Positions 8,205-16,069 of a DNA stretch of 21,459 bases are shown here, piece after piece (the first letter of the stretch is position 1; every line of letters begins with the position of its first letter). The stretch comes from Desulfovibrio sp. UBA2564 (GTDB lineage: Bacteria; Desulfobacterota; Desulfovibrionia; Desulfovibrionales; Desulfovibrionaceae), in assembly GCA_002340305.1 (NCBI GenBank), contig DDLU01000300.1, forward strand, positions 1-21,459, given 5' to 3'. Made by a program: the position numbers and the translations under genes. A model generated the notes under the pieces. That model was not told the DNA's origin and did not search any database. It worked only from the letters and a program-made list of their open reading frames with translations.

Positions 8205-9368
8205 TTACCAGTCGCTGAGTTTGCCCATGTCCGACACGGGCAGGGCCGGACCGAAATTATATTTACCGGGCTTTTCGTGTCTGAAAAGTTCTTTATTTGC
8301 AAGATTGCGCAGTTCTTTTTCAAGGACTGCGTTTTCTGTTTCAGCGGTGGGAATGATGAAAATTTTCAGTCTTTCGCCTTCTTCCGGGCGCATCAAGCGG
8401 ACTGTACAATCCTTGATCTGTGGACATTTTTTGAAGAACTCTTCCACTCGCGCAGGATAGACGTTGATTCCCCCGACCTGCACGGCTCTATCGGAGCGTT
8501 TAAGCGGTCTGAAACAGTTCTCACCCTGCCATTCCAGATTATCCTGCAGGATATGTTCATGCTTACTGCCGTCCGCTGAGGTCCGTTTAATGCGGGAATC
8601 CGCCGTGTGTTCCCAATGGTCCAGCAGGGTGTACAGGTCTGCCGGATCATGCCGAAAGCCTACTCCGCCTGTTTCGGAAGAACCGTAAACTTCGGTCATG
8701 CGGCATAGACCTGATGCGCGTAGGCTGAGGATTGTTTCCACAGGGCAGGGTCCGGTGGAGGTCACTCCGTAGAGATCATCAGGTAATGGATAATTAAGTT
8801 TTGCCAGCTTTTTCCAGAGCAGGGGAAAGGCAATAATCAGGTCGCCCGGACGCATTGTTTTGATCTGCTCTGCTCCGGGAAGTGCAGCCCTGAATTCAAC
8901 CGGGATTCCTAAAGCTTTGGGTAGCAGAATGGAAAAGAGGAATCCGTAAATATGATGCCGGGGAACAAAACTGACGATTCTTTTTCGACCTGTAAATATT
9001 CGGGCCAGTGAATGGATTTCCTGTTCAAGGTCAGCAAAATCTGATCGGGCAGGAACAGGCGTTCCGGTACTCCCGGAAGTAAAAAATGTGAGCTGCTGCG
9101 GCCTGCCATTGGTGTGTTCGAGGATTCGTTTTGCTATTAGTGTAATGCTTTTCCCGCGCAGTAATTCTGAATCCACCGCAAATTGCATTCCCATGCGTTC
9201 CAGGATTTCATCATGATTTGCGAAGGTTCCGCTGTCTGGAATGAAGTTTTCGGCAAGAGAGTGTCCTTGGCTGAATTCAAGCTTTTGGCTGTAAGTCATT
9301 TCCGCAAGCAGGGTGGAGGCGAGCATCTCCACAATATCCTGCGCAGTGAGGGGAAGCTTTGCGATCAT
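8205..9368 (-). CDS. AMP-dependent acyl/aryl-acid ligase of an aryl-polyene-type cluster (ApeH-like)
   Basis: This enzyme would activate a carboxylic acid starter as an acyl-AMP and load it onto the operon's ACP or CoA. The 387 residues are short for the ANL superfamily (usually 450-550) but normal for cluster-type AMP ligases. Visible motifs are the phosphate loop FTSGSTGTP (96-104), VYGSSETGG (227-235), the hinge-region RSDRAVQVGG (291-300, Asp293), and a C-terminal GK before LSDW whose Lys383 matches the catalytic lysine. The residue after the phosphate loop's TGTP is Val rather than the common Lys. It is the last gene of the operon, starting three bases after the preceding stop. The starter acid cannot be read from sequence, and no ammonia lyase to make an aromatic starter is in the window. 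Confidence 0.82.
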   Translation of the reverse strand: MIAKLPLTAQDIVEMLASTLLAEMTYSQKLEFSQGHSLAENFIPDSGTFANHDEILERMGMQFAVDSELLRGKSITLIAKRILEHTNGRPQQLTFFTSGSTGTPVPARSDFADLEQEIHSLARIFTGRKRIVSFVPRHHIYGFLFSILLPKALGIPVEFRAALPGAEQIKTMRPGDLIIAFPLLWKKLAKLNYPLPDDLYGVTSTGPCPVETILSLRASGLCRMTEVYGSSETGGVGFRHDPADLYTLLDHWEHTADSRIKRTSADGSKHEHILQDNLEWQGENCFRPLKRSDRAVQVGGINVYPARVEEFFKKCPQIKDCTVRLMRPEEGERLKIFIIPTAETENAVLEKELRNLANKELFRHEKPGKYNFGPALPVSDMGKLSDW

Positions 9369-9371
9369 GAC

Positions 9372-10259
9372 TTAGCCTTGCTGCTTTACGTAAATCAGCC
9401 CAAAATTATTTCCAGCCTGTTCAATGCAGCATGTTACATTTCCCGTGGACTGAACGGTAGCAATAAGTTCTGCTCCGGCAGCAGTGGGCATGTCAATTTG
9501 TTGGCTGGCTGTGGCTGAAATTTCGAGGGTAGAAAGTTTGCGCAAAGAACGGGCCGGGGCAAATGTTGATTCGGGTAGCTTTGCTTTTTGCAATTCCTGC
9601 GGAGTAACGGTGTCGAATTCTAAAATGCCGTATTTGGAATTTTGCGCATCTCCAGCAGGGCCGAGCAGGAAAAAACATGCTCCTTCACTCACCGGGATTT
9701 GCGTGGCGGTATTTCCTTTCTTCTTCAGCAAACGGCGGGAATTGGTTTCCAGCAGACTTGTCTTTTCGTCGACCACGCCCAGCAAAATATTTTTCACCCT
9801 CCCTTCATTAAGCCAGCAGGCTGCAGTATGCAATCCGCTCAATAGCGGAGCGTGTAATTGGCAGATAGTTGTGTAGGGCTTGGGATTGTTTAGGAAAACG
9901 GACATGGTTGCGGCCGGGATGTTGTGCACTGAGTGTGAAAAAGCCAGCGGTGAAGCGCAGCCTGCCCCGTGGTCGATGATGGAATCCAGAAATTCAAAAA
10001 TGGTCTGCGAAGGACCGTATCCGGTGCTGATCACAATGCCCGTATTTTCTGGGAGGGGCAGGGGAGTCTTAAGGTTCTCCTGCTCAGTCCTGGCTGCGTC
10101 GTGCAGGGTGCGGCAACCGGCGAGTATGGTCATGCGGGTAAAATGATCTACGCGGCGCAAACGGCGGGGCGCAAAATAATTACTTAGGTCGGAGGTGTCC
10201 ACCGCATTGCCGGTTTCTGGCAGCGCGGCTCCGATTCCTTGCAGGGCTAAGCGGAGCAT
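9372..10259 (-). CDS. Chain-length-factor-like beta-ketoacyl synthase (ApeC-like), non-catalytic
   Basis: This is the likely partner subunit of the ketosynthase encoded immediately upstream, setting chain length in a KS/CLF heterodimer. At 295 residues it covers mainly the N-terminal thiolase half. By hand alignment with the neighbouring KS, the nucleophile segment NACSSGTDAIG corresponds to QLHAPLLSGLH here (about 135-145). The catalytic Cys is therefore replaced by His136, and the C-terminal HGTGT and GHTLG motifs are absent. This fits the ketoacyl-synt_2 type proteins of aryl-polyene clusters and argues against a decayed gene, because the frame is intact. It overlaps the KS gene by 13 bases, so the two are probably translationally coupled at equal dose. 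Confidence 0.8.
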   Translation of the reverse strand: MLRLALQGIGAALPETGNAVDTSDLSNYFAPRRLRRVDHFTRMTILAGCRTLHDAARTEQENLKTPLPLPENTGIVISTGYGPSQTIFEFLDSIIDHGAGCASPLAFSHSVHNIPAATMSVFLNNPKPYTTICQLHAPLLSGLHTAACWLNEGRVKNILLGVVDEKTSLLETNSRRLLKKKGNTATQIPVSEGACFFLLGPAGDAQNSKYGILEFDTVTPQELQKAKLPESTFAPARSLRKLSTLEISATASQQIDMPTAAGAELIATVQSTGNVTCCIEQAGNNFGLIYVKQQG

Positions 10260-11446
10260 CTTGCCCCCTTCTTGAAAACGAGTGCTGAATTATTGCCGCC
10301 GAAGGCCAATGAATCGCTGAGAGCGTATTGAGCTTTGATAACGGTCTTTTCTGTCACCGGAATGGCTTGCGCTTCAGGTGCTGCTTCATGGAATCCACGG
10401 GTGGGCATGAGCTGACCGTTTTGCAGGGCCATGACCGTCATGACCGCTTCAATTGCTCCGGCTGCGCCTAAAGTATGTCCGGTAAAACCTTTGGTCCCGG
10501 TGAATGGAGTTGCGGGGAAAAGTTCGTGAATGACCAGCCCTTCGATGCGGTCATTATTCTCGGTTCCGGTACCGTGCACATTTATGAAACCGATTTCGTC
10601 TGCGGTGATTCCGCTACGCTCAAGGGATTCAGTGATGGCCTGTTTCAGCCCGGCTCCTTCCGGGTGCGGCGCGGTCAGGTGATGGGCATCACAGCAGGTA
10701 CCGTAGCCCATGACTTCCGCCATGGAATCAAGCTCCAGCTTCAGCATACCCCTTTCACTGGCAAGGATGAGGACAGCCGCTCCTTCGCCGAGGTTAAGAC
10801 CTTGTCTGTCTTTGTCGAAGGGACGGCATTTTTCCGGGCTGGTGATCATCAGCCGGGAGAATCCGGTGTAAGAAATTCCGCTCAGTGCGTCCGCGCCTCC
10901 GGTAATGACCAGATCACAAAGTCCGAGCCTGATCCACGAGGCAGCAATACCGATGGCATCTGTGCCGGAAGAGCAGGCATTGGTCACAGTCTGTACCGGA
11001 CCGTTTAATCCGTACTTTTCAGCCACAGCCGCAGCAGGATTGCAGTGCAGGTAACTTTCGATGACCTCAAGGTCCGGTTCCACGCCTTCGCGCCATTCCT
11101 GATAGAATGATTTAAAGTTGAGCGATGCCCCGGTTGATGTCCCGATGCATACACCGGCTTTAAAAGTCGCAAGCTGCTTCGCAGTCAGCCCGGCTTGGGC
11201 TAGTGCTTCATCAACCGCCGGAAAAAGCAGCTGCATGGTTTCGGTCAGTGGAGGGTTTTGGTCATCCTTTTCAAGCCATTCTTCCGGGACGGCGAAGACA
11301 GGTGAATGCATGGGCTGGTCATAAGAAAAATCAGGCGTGAAAGTAGGCTGGACATCACCGTTCAGCATGGTCTCATAGCATGAGCGGGTATCCTTTCCGG
11401 CAGCACAGATGCAGCCGCAGGCACAGATGCTGACGGGACGGTTCAT
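10247..11446 (-). CDS. Beta-ketoacyl-ACP synthase (FabF/ApeO-like), catalytic
   Basis: This enzyme would elongate the ACP-bound chain by decarboxylative condensation with malonyl-ACP. The 399 residues are the normal length for a FabF-type enzyme. The full active site is visible: nucleophile Cys158 in VTNACSSGTDAIG, His291 in NVHGTGTENND, Lys319, and His324 in GFTGHTLGAAGAIEA. It starts three bases after the ACP stop and overlaps the non-catalytic KS-like gene by 13 bases. The order ACP-KS-CLF supports a dedicated type II elongation system rather than housekeeping FabF. It could equally make a saturated or a polyene chain, depending on the ketoreductase and dehydratase supplied. Confidence 0.88.
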   Translation of the reverse strand: MNRPVSICACGCICAAGKDTRSCYETMLNGDVQPTFTPDFSYDQPMHSPVFAVPEEWLEKDDQNPPLTETMQLLFPAVDEALAQAGLTAKQLATFKAGVCIGTSTGASLNFKSFYQEWREGVEPDLEVIESYLHCNPAAAVAEKYGLNGPVQTVTNACSSGTDAIGIAASWIRLGLCDLVITGGADALSGISYTGFSRLMITSPEKCRPFDKDRQGLNLGEGAAVLILASERGMLKLELDSMAEVMGYGTCCDAHHLTAPHPEGAGLKQAITESLERSGITADEIGFINVHGTGTENNDRIEGLVIHELFPATPFTGTKGFTGHTLGAAGAIEAVMTVMALQNGQLMPTRGFHEAAPEAQAIPVTEKTVIKAQYALSDSLAFGGNNSALVFKKGARCSA

Positions 11447-11449
11447 AAA

Positions 11450-11695
11450 TTAAGCCTGTCTTTCCTTGATGAAGTTCACAAGGCTGTTGATGGACTGGAA
11501 GGCCTCTTTGCCTTCTTCCATGTTCGTGATTTCCACATTGAAATTCTTCTGGACCAGAACAACTATTTCTACTGCGTCGAGAGAATCAAGTTCCAGACCT
11601 TCGCCGAAAAGGGGCGTGTCGTCTTCGATCTCGTCAACAGTGACATCCACAAGGTTCAGCTCTTCAATGAGCAGCTCTTTTAATTTGGTATGCAA
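11450..11695 (-). CDS. Acyl carrier protein
   Basis: This is a carrier for the growing chain. The phosphopantetheine site is in LELDSLDAVE, with Ser38 if translation starts at the TTG at 11695 (81 residues). The frame stays open to a GTG at 11728 (92 residues), which would overlap the acyltransferase stop by 10 bases and has no ribosome-binding site. The TTG has AGAGG five bases upstream and gives a protein of usual ACP length, so I prefer it. The helix II region (DAVEIVVLVQKNF) and acidic character are typical. It lies between the acyltransferase and the ketosynthase. Only one ACP is in the window, whereas aryl-polyene clusters usually have two. Confidence 0.87.
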   Translation of the reverse strand: MHTKLKELLIEELNLVDVTVDEIEDDTPLFGEGLELDSLDAVEIVVLVQKNFNVEITNMEEGKEAFQSINSLVNFIKERQA

Positions 11696-11718
11696 GGTCG
11701 CCTCTTTATAAAGATTTA

Positions 11719-12642
11719 TTAATTCCACATGTTGTAAAAATTATAGAACTGGTAAGGGGTTTCCTGACAATACTTTTCCAGTTCATCCGAAAATTTTTGC
11801 GCATAAGGAATAAAAGCCTCAGCTCCGCGCATTTTTCCCTTGCCCGTATCTACGGGCACATGAATTACTTCCGCAACCCGGAAATCTCCTTTGCCCGGAC
11901 CGCTGCGGGCTGAACACACTACGGCAATGGGAGTGTTCGTTGCAGCCGCGATCTTGAACGGGGTGATCGGCAGTTCGATCTTCCCGCCCAGAAAATTTAC
12001 CTGCACATTGTGTCGGCTTTCGCCCATGGTCCGGTCGCCGTTGATGCAGAGCACGGAGTTTTCGCGCAGGGCACCGAGCATTTCAAGTGTGCCGCCCATT
12101 GGCACTGCCGGATTGATGACCGTGATTTCCTCGCCTTGGCCTCCGCTTCCGGGAATTTTCCATTTGAAGGAATGCTGATCCACGTCACCGCGATCCATGA
12201 GCATGACCACAGCTTTGGGCGCATCTAAAAAATCGAGATATGAAAAGCCCATCTGCCAGCAGCCTACATGCCCGGTAAGCAGGATCAAACGTTTGTGTTC
12301 AGCATAAAGCTTCTGCAAACAGCTTTTATCTCCGTCAGAGCCGATAGCCTCGAAGTCCCCCAGAATACGCAGCACGGAACGGTCCACCAGCATCTTTCCG
12401 AAATTCCAGTAAAGCAGGAAAGTGTGCCGCTTGCTGCTCAGCCATCCCTGTGATCCGAACCTGCGGCGGATGTAATGCGCAGGTCTTTTGCCTACTCCGG
12501 GCAGCAAAGTGTAGAATGCGACCACGAAAAAGAGCAGGCAATATGCTCCGGGCCTGCCCAACAGTCTGATTATCCCGTAAAAAATATTATGGAAAAATTC
12601 CGGGGCCAGACTTTTGCTGGACCAGTTCTTGGTTCGCTTCAT
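11719..12642 (-). CDS. LpxL/HtrB-type lysophospholipid-like acyltransferase
   Basis: This membrane-associated protein (307 residues from the ATG at 12642) has a hydrophobic segment near residues 32-50 and an LPLAT fold. It would move an acyl group, perhaps the finished polyene or fatty chain, from ACP onto a lipid or sugar acceptor. The catalytic motif reads HVGCWQ (125-130). The His is kept, but the acidic residue of the usual H-X4-D/E is Gln. INGDRTMGESRH and the LPITPFKIA region are also typical. The start could instead be the GTG at 12654, which shares one base with the glycosyltransferase stop (TAGTG). Neither start has a strong ribosome-binding site, suggesting translational coupling. 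The longer open frame upstream lies inside the glycosyltransferase gene and is not credible. Confidence 0.8.
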   Translation of the reverse strand: MKRTKNWSSKSLAPEFFHNIFYGIIRLLGRPGAYCLLFFVVAFYTLLPGVGKRPAHYIRRRFGSQGWLSSKRHTFLLYWNFGKMLVDRSVLRILGDFEAIGSDGDKSCLQKLYAEHKRLILLTGHVGCWQMGFSYLDFLDAPKAVVMLMDRGDVDQHSFKWKIPGSGGQGEEITVINPAVPMGGTLEMLGALRENSVLCINGDRTMGESRHNVQVNFLGGKIELPITPFKIAAATNTPIAVVCSARSGPGKGDFRVAEVIHVPVDTGKGKMRGAEAFIPYAQKFSDELEKYCQETPYQFYNFYNMWN

Positions 12643-12653
12643 CCGGGCCGTCA

Positions 12654-13811
12654 CTATTCTTGCGGTTTCATATCTAAAAACCGTTTGATGGTAAACGCCA
12701 TAATGTAGATCACAACTCCGATAATCAAGGCAAATGACGGCCCGAGGACCAGTGATCCCAGCACCCATTCATAGAAGCGGTCCAAGGCCTCGTAGCCGAG
12801 AGTCTGCAATGAAATTTCAGTCAGGAACCGGTTATAGCGCAGGTAGTGGCCGGCTTCGATGCACAGAGCTGGAACCAGCGGCGGAATACATAACTGGCTG
12901 ACTGCCAGTCCGGTGATCTTGCTGAGCCGGAAGAATCCGCAGAAAAGTATGATCGTAATGGAATGCATGGCTACCAGCGGCAGGGTCCCGAGCAGCATGC
13001 CGACAGCCCCGGCAATTGCCAGCTTGAGCGGGGTTTCATCCTTGGAAATCAGAATGCGTAAAGAGCGCAGGGGATGGATGGGAGTAATTTTACCTTCTTC
13101 ATCCCTGTCATACTGGCGGTGGGGCACTGGTACGAAAGCACGCATGGTCAGGCGGGAATTCAGAAGCGAGATACGCACGTTGTCTTTGAGGGCATCAAAG
13201 TGGGAAATCCGTTCATCGGGGGTTGGGTAATGAACTTCAATGGGCAGGTCTTCCAGCTCGTATCCGGCCCATGCGGATTTAACCAGAATCTCTACTTCAA
13301 AGGCGTAGCGGGTCTCGGAAGTTTTAACAACCTCGAAAATTTCCAGCGGATAGGCCCGGAAGCCGCTTTGCACGTCGCTGAGTTTGGTTCCGGTTTGGAC
13401 GCGGAGCCAGAAATTGGAGAAGCTGCGCCCGAATTTGGAAGAGCCGGGAACATTCTGGCCTTCAAAGTTCCTGCTGCCTACGAAAATTGCTTCCGGGCTT
13501 TTGTTGATTGCCTTGATGAAAGTCGGGATTTCTTCGGGAAAATGCTGCCCGTCCGCATCGATGGTGATGATATGGGTTTTGCCCAGTTCGCGTGCTTTTT
13601 CGGCTGCGGTCAGGATTGCCTGTCCCTTACCTAAGTTCTCGTCATGCCTGACGATGCAGAGGTCAAGATCATGGATTTGGTCTGATCCGCCATCTGTGCT
13701 TCCGTCATCGACTACCAGCACATCGCCGTAATTCATGGCCCGTGTTGCAACATCACGTAAAGTGCTGCCGTGGTTGTAGACCGGGATAACGATCAGCGGA
13801 TTAACGTGCAT
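12654..13811 (-). CDS. Family 2 glycosyltransferase fused to a C-terminal DUF2062 membrane domain
   Basis: Residues 5-230 are a GT2 domain like dolichyl-phosphate mannose synthase. It has VIPVYNHG (8-15), VVDDGSTDGG (33-42) and the metal-binding IDADGQHFPEE (84-94). Residues about 248-380 form a DUF2062-type hydrophobic domain with at least two or three membrane segments, starting LRSLRILISKDETPLKLAI. It would transfer a sugar to a lipid at the inner membrane, possibly the operon product or its acceptor. I chose the ATG at 13811 (385 residues, GAGA-like site eight bases upstream, 11-base overlap with the radical SAM gene). The frame is open to 13862, but that ATG has no ribosome-binding site and adds a non-domain extension. 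The preceding and following genes overlap or abut it. Confidence 0.86.
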   Translation of the reverse strand: MHVNPLIVIPVYNHGSTLRDVATRAMNYGDVLVVDDGSTDGGSDQIHDLDLCIVRHDENLGKGQAILTAAEKARELGKTHIITIDADGQHFPEEIPTFIKAINKSPEAIFVGSRNFEGQNVPGSSKFGRSFSNFWLRVQTGTKLSDVQSGFRAYPLEIFEVVKTSETRYAFEVEILVKSAWAGYELEDLPIEVHYPTPDERISHFDALKDNVRISLLNSRLTMRAFVPVPHRQYDRDEEGKITPIHPLRSLRILISKDETPLKLAIAGAVGMLLGTLPLVAMHSITIILFCGFFRLSKITGLAVSQLCIPPLVPALCIEAGHYLRYNRFLTEISLQTLGYEALDRFYEWVLGSLVLGPSFALIIGVVIYIMAFTIKRFLDMKPQE

Positions 13812-15195
13812 GAGCGGAATCTCTGATAGATTGAGGGAGGATGTTTGTTCCGGGCTGGTCATCGAATTTAATCAACTGATCCCAGAGAATTCCCCGGAAT
13901 CCGAATTTTTTCATAATGTTAATACGTTGCTGGCCTTCATCTGGAGGAAAAAGCCTGTCCCTGCGCTTTTTAAACCCTTCCATCAATGCCGCATTCATTT
14001 CATCTTTATCCAGTTCAGGGGAAAAGTAATAAAAGGGTTCCAGCAGCGATTGACCGCGGCGGATTACACCTTCTTTAACTGCTCTTGTAAAGAGCGGAGT
14101 TCCTTCATGAAGCCGGATTCCTGAGAACGGGAAAACAACACAGTTGTGTAAGGAGTTCATGTTTTCAATTCCTTCGCGGACAGTTGCCATGGTTTCGCCG
14201 GGACCACCGAAAATAACGAAATGGGCGCAGGGTATTTTTTGATCCACGCACTTCTCATTGAATTTCATGACTTCAGCAAAGTTGAAGCTTTTGTGTATCC
14301 CTTTAAGAGTAGTATCGCTGGTGGCATCGGTGCCTACTTCCATGGCCTGTAAGCCGGAACGTTTGAGTAGTGCCAGCTCGTCATTTTCAATCGGTCCGGG
14401 CTGAAAAAATCCGCACCAGCTGATTTCAATTCTCCGGCGAACGATTTCTTCCGCCAGTTGCAGGTAATGTCCGCCTCGGTCATTAAGCACCGAGTCGGTG
14501 AAGAAAATATTATCCGCCCCGTAATTGCAGAGCATTTCAAGTTCGTCAGCTACTTCATTCACCGGACGGACGCGCATTTTGCGTCCTTCCAGATAAGGAT
14601 AAGTGCAGTAGGAGCAGCAATGTTCGCAGCCGCGCTTGGTCTGCACATTGATGACTCCGCTTTGCTCAAGGTAGTAGCGCAACAGTTCCGGGTCCCAGCG
14701 GGGTACCGGAATTTCGGCTCCGGGAATGCCTTGTTCTTTGCCGTAAAATTTTGGCGCGGTTCTGCCTTGTTCCAGCCGTTCGATGAGGTCGACCATCTTA
14801 CGCTCGCCTTCCCCCACAACGCCGTAATCAGCCCCGATGTATTCGAGAATTTCTTCAGGCAACAGCGAGAATCCGGCACCTCCGGCAATAACCGGAACTT
14901 CAGTCTCTTTGAGTACATCAACAATGAGTCTGGTCTTATGAATGTATTTGTTGGTGTGGGAAGTGAAGGAGTCAACGTTATCTACATTGCGGATGGATAT
15001 TCCTGCGTAATCAGGTTTCGTTTCAGCGAGTGTTGAACGCAGGTGTTCAAGGGAATTGCCCGCAGCCAACATGTCGTATTGCACGACCTTATGTCCGGCA
15101 GCGTGCAAGGACCCGGCAATCACCGACATGCCGATGGGGTAGACCGGATAAGGTTCCACATTGGTGTTTGCAGAAATAAGAAAGATAGAGGCCAT
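13801..15195 (-). CDS. B12-binding domain radical SAM enzyme
   Basis: Residues about 1-145 form a cobalamin-binding fold, with YPVYPIGMSVIAGSL, the GHKV strand and AGGAGFSLLPEEIL. The usual DxHxxG is replaced by DMLAAG (41-46), so cobalamin would be bound without the lower His ligand, as in many class B enzymes. The radical SAM core follows, with its 4Fe-4S motif at Cys190, Cys194 and Cys197 (RGCEHCCSYCTYP). It would use SAM, and probably cobalamin, for methylation or a radical rearrangement/cyclisation of an unactivated carbon. Similar proteins occur beside lipid biosynthesis genes. It sits between the thioesterase and glycosyltransferase genes, overlapping the latter by 11 bases. The substrate is inferred to be the operon's lipid. 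It is not part of the standard aryl-polyene core. Confidence 0.85.
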   Translation of the reverse strand: MASIFLISANTNVEPYPVYPIGMSVIAGSLHAAGHKVVQYDMLAAGNSLEHLRSTLAETKPDYAGISIRNVDNVDSFTSHTNKYIHKTRLIVDVLKETEVPVIAGGAGFSLLPEEILEYIGADYGVVGEGERKMVDLIERLEQGRTAPKFYGKEQGIPGAEIPVPRWDPELLRYYLEQSGVINVQTKRGCEHCCSYCTYPYLEGRKMRVRPVNEVADELEMLCNYGADNIFFTDSVLNDRGGHYLQLAEEIVRRRIEISWCGFFQPGPIENDELALLKRSGLQAMEVGTDATSDTTLKGIHKSFNFAEVMKFNEKCVDQKIPCAHFVIFGGPGETMATVREGIENMNSLHNCVVFPFSGIRLHEGTPLFTRAVKEGVIRRGQSLLEPFYYFSPELDKDEMNAALMEGFKKRRDRLFPPDEGQQRINIMKKFGFRGILWDQLIKFDDQPGTNILPQSIRDSAHAR

Positions 15196-15201
15196 GGCTG
15201 C

Positions 15202-15681
15202 TTAGCGACTCCCATTCACAGGAACGAGGGTGCCGTTCTTCCATTTATCGCAAAGTTCAGCAAAGAAATCCGGCTGGTACATCATGAGTTCTTCATCCTG
15301 CACAAAAAGTTGCACTGTGCATCCGGTGGTTGTCTTCTCGCCTTCGCCATTGCGGATGATAAATTCATAATTCATGCGCGCGGCCTCGGTCCAATGGAGC
15401 AGGGTTTCAATGCTGAATGACTCCCCGAAGCGTAGCGGCTTGATGTAATCTACCTGCATCTTTTTGATGGGAGCTGCGACCTTGTAGCGATAGAAATCCA
15501 AATATCCGACTCCGTACATATCGCCGAGTCCGGTGCGTCCGTCTTCAAAATAACTGGGATAGCGGCCATGCCAGACGATATTCATAGGGTCTACTTCTTC
15601 AAAACGGACTTTACGTTCTACCACATGACGCAACGGTTCCGGTGCTCCGGCAATTTGTGGAAAATATGACTTGCGGGCCAT
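15202..15681 (-). CDS. 4HBT-family acyl thioesterase (ApeK-like)
   Basis: This is a hotdog-fold thioesterase (159 residues) that would release or proofread acyl chains on ACP or CoA. The N-terminal catalytic segment reads RFEEVDPMNIVWHGRYPSYF, with Asp31 and the typical NIVWHGRYPSYFE pattern. A second conserved part is IKKMQVDYIKPLRFGE (71-86). Its ATG shares one base with the stop of the preceding dehydratase gene (TAATG), so translation is coupled. A 4HBT thioesterase next to an ApeI-like dehydratase is normal for aryl-polyene clusters. It could also be a YbgC-like enzyme by sequence alone, but context favours the cluster role. Confidence 0.83.
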   Translation of the reverse strand: MARKSYFPQIAGAPEPLRHVVERKVRFEEVDPMNIVWHGRYPSYFEDGRTGLGDMYGVGYLDFYRYKVAAPIKKMQVDYIKPLRFGESFSIETLLHWTEAARMNYEFIIRNGEGEKTTTGCTVQLFVQDEELMMYQPDFFAELCDKWKNGTLVPVNGSR

Positions 15682-16067
15682 TACATTCCCTCCGGTCCGA
15701 AGATGAGCTGATAAGTTGCGGCGGTTTTACCATCCACAGTGAGTGAGCACATGGCGATATGATTAAGTCCTTTGGGTTTAAGGGAAAATTTAAGATCAAG
15801 CTTATCCATAGGTTTAACCGGACGCAGAAATTTGCAGCGGGTTACTGATTGCAGTTTGAGTTTCTCTGCCGGAAATTCTTTTCCGAGGGCTTCCATGCAA
15901 GAGTTTTGCCCGAGCAGGGTCTGAATTATTCCGGGCAGGATTGGATTGCCGGGGAAATGTCCGTCAAAACCGGGAAATGATTCCTTGAAAATATAAGAAC
16001 GGCTGTATCCTGATGCGTCTTTACTTAGCTCAGTTCCGCTGGCCGAAATATGTTCATTAAGTTCCAT
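15681..16067 (-). CDS. FabZ-like hotdog dehydratase subunit (ApeI-like)
   Basis: This would dehydrate 3-hydroxyacyl-ACP to trans-2-enoyl-ACP. The 128 residues include GHFPGNPILPG (36-46), the FabZ signature with catalytic His37. In FabZ the partner acid (Glu) comes 14 residues after this His; here that position is Leu51 in PGIIQTLLGQ, so the acid is missing. The other hotdog protein of this operon (19596-20090) has the reverse pattern, suggesting a heterodimer with one composite active site. The gene starts two bases after the lipoprotein stop and overlaps the thioesterase start by one base. Confidence 0.85.
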   Translation of the reverse strand: MELNEHISASGTELSKDASGYSRSYIFKESFPGFDGHFPGNPILPGIIQTLLGQNSCMEALGKEFPAEKLKLQSVTRCKFLRPVKPMDKLDLKFSLKPKGLNHIAMCSLTVDGKTAATYQLIFGPEGM

Positions 16068-16069
16068 GC

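Noticed and set aside
8081..8323. An 81-codon N-terminal extension of the secreted protein
   Set aside because: The GGAG site and the signal peptide both point to the ATG at 8080; the extension would bury the signal sequence internally.
9372..10259. Reading the short Cys-less KS as a pseudogene
   Set aside because: The frame is intact, it is coupled by overlap to the KS, and short Cys-less ketoacyl-synt_2 proteins are a normal part of aryl-polyene clusters.
10475..11008. A 177-codon plus-strand frame opposite the ketosynthase
   Set aside because: The minus-strand KS has all catalytic motifs in this region. The plus frame has no family resemblance and is a by-product of codon bias.
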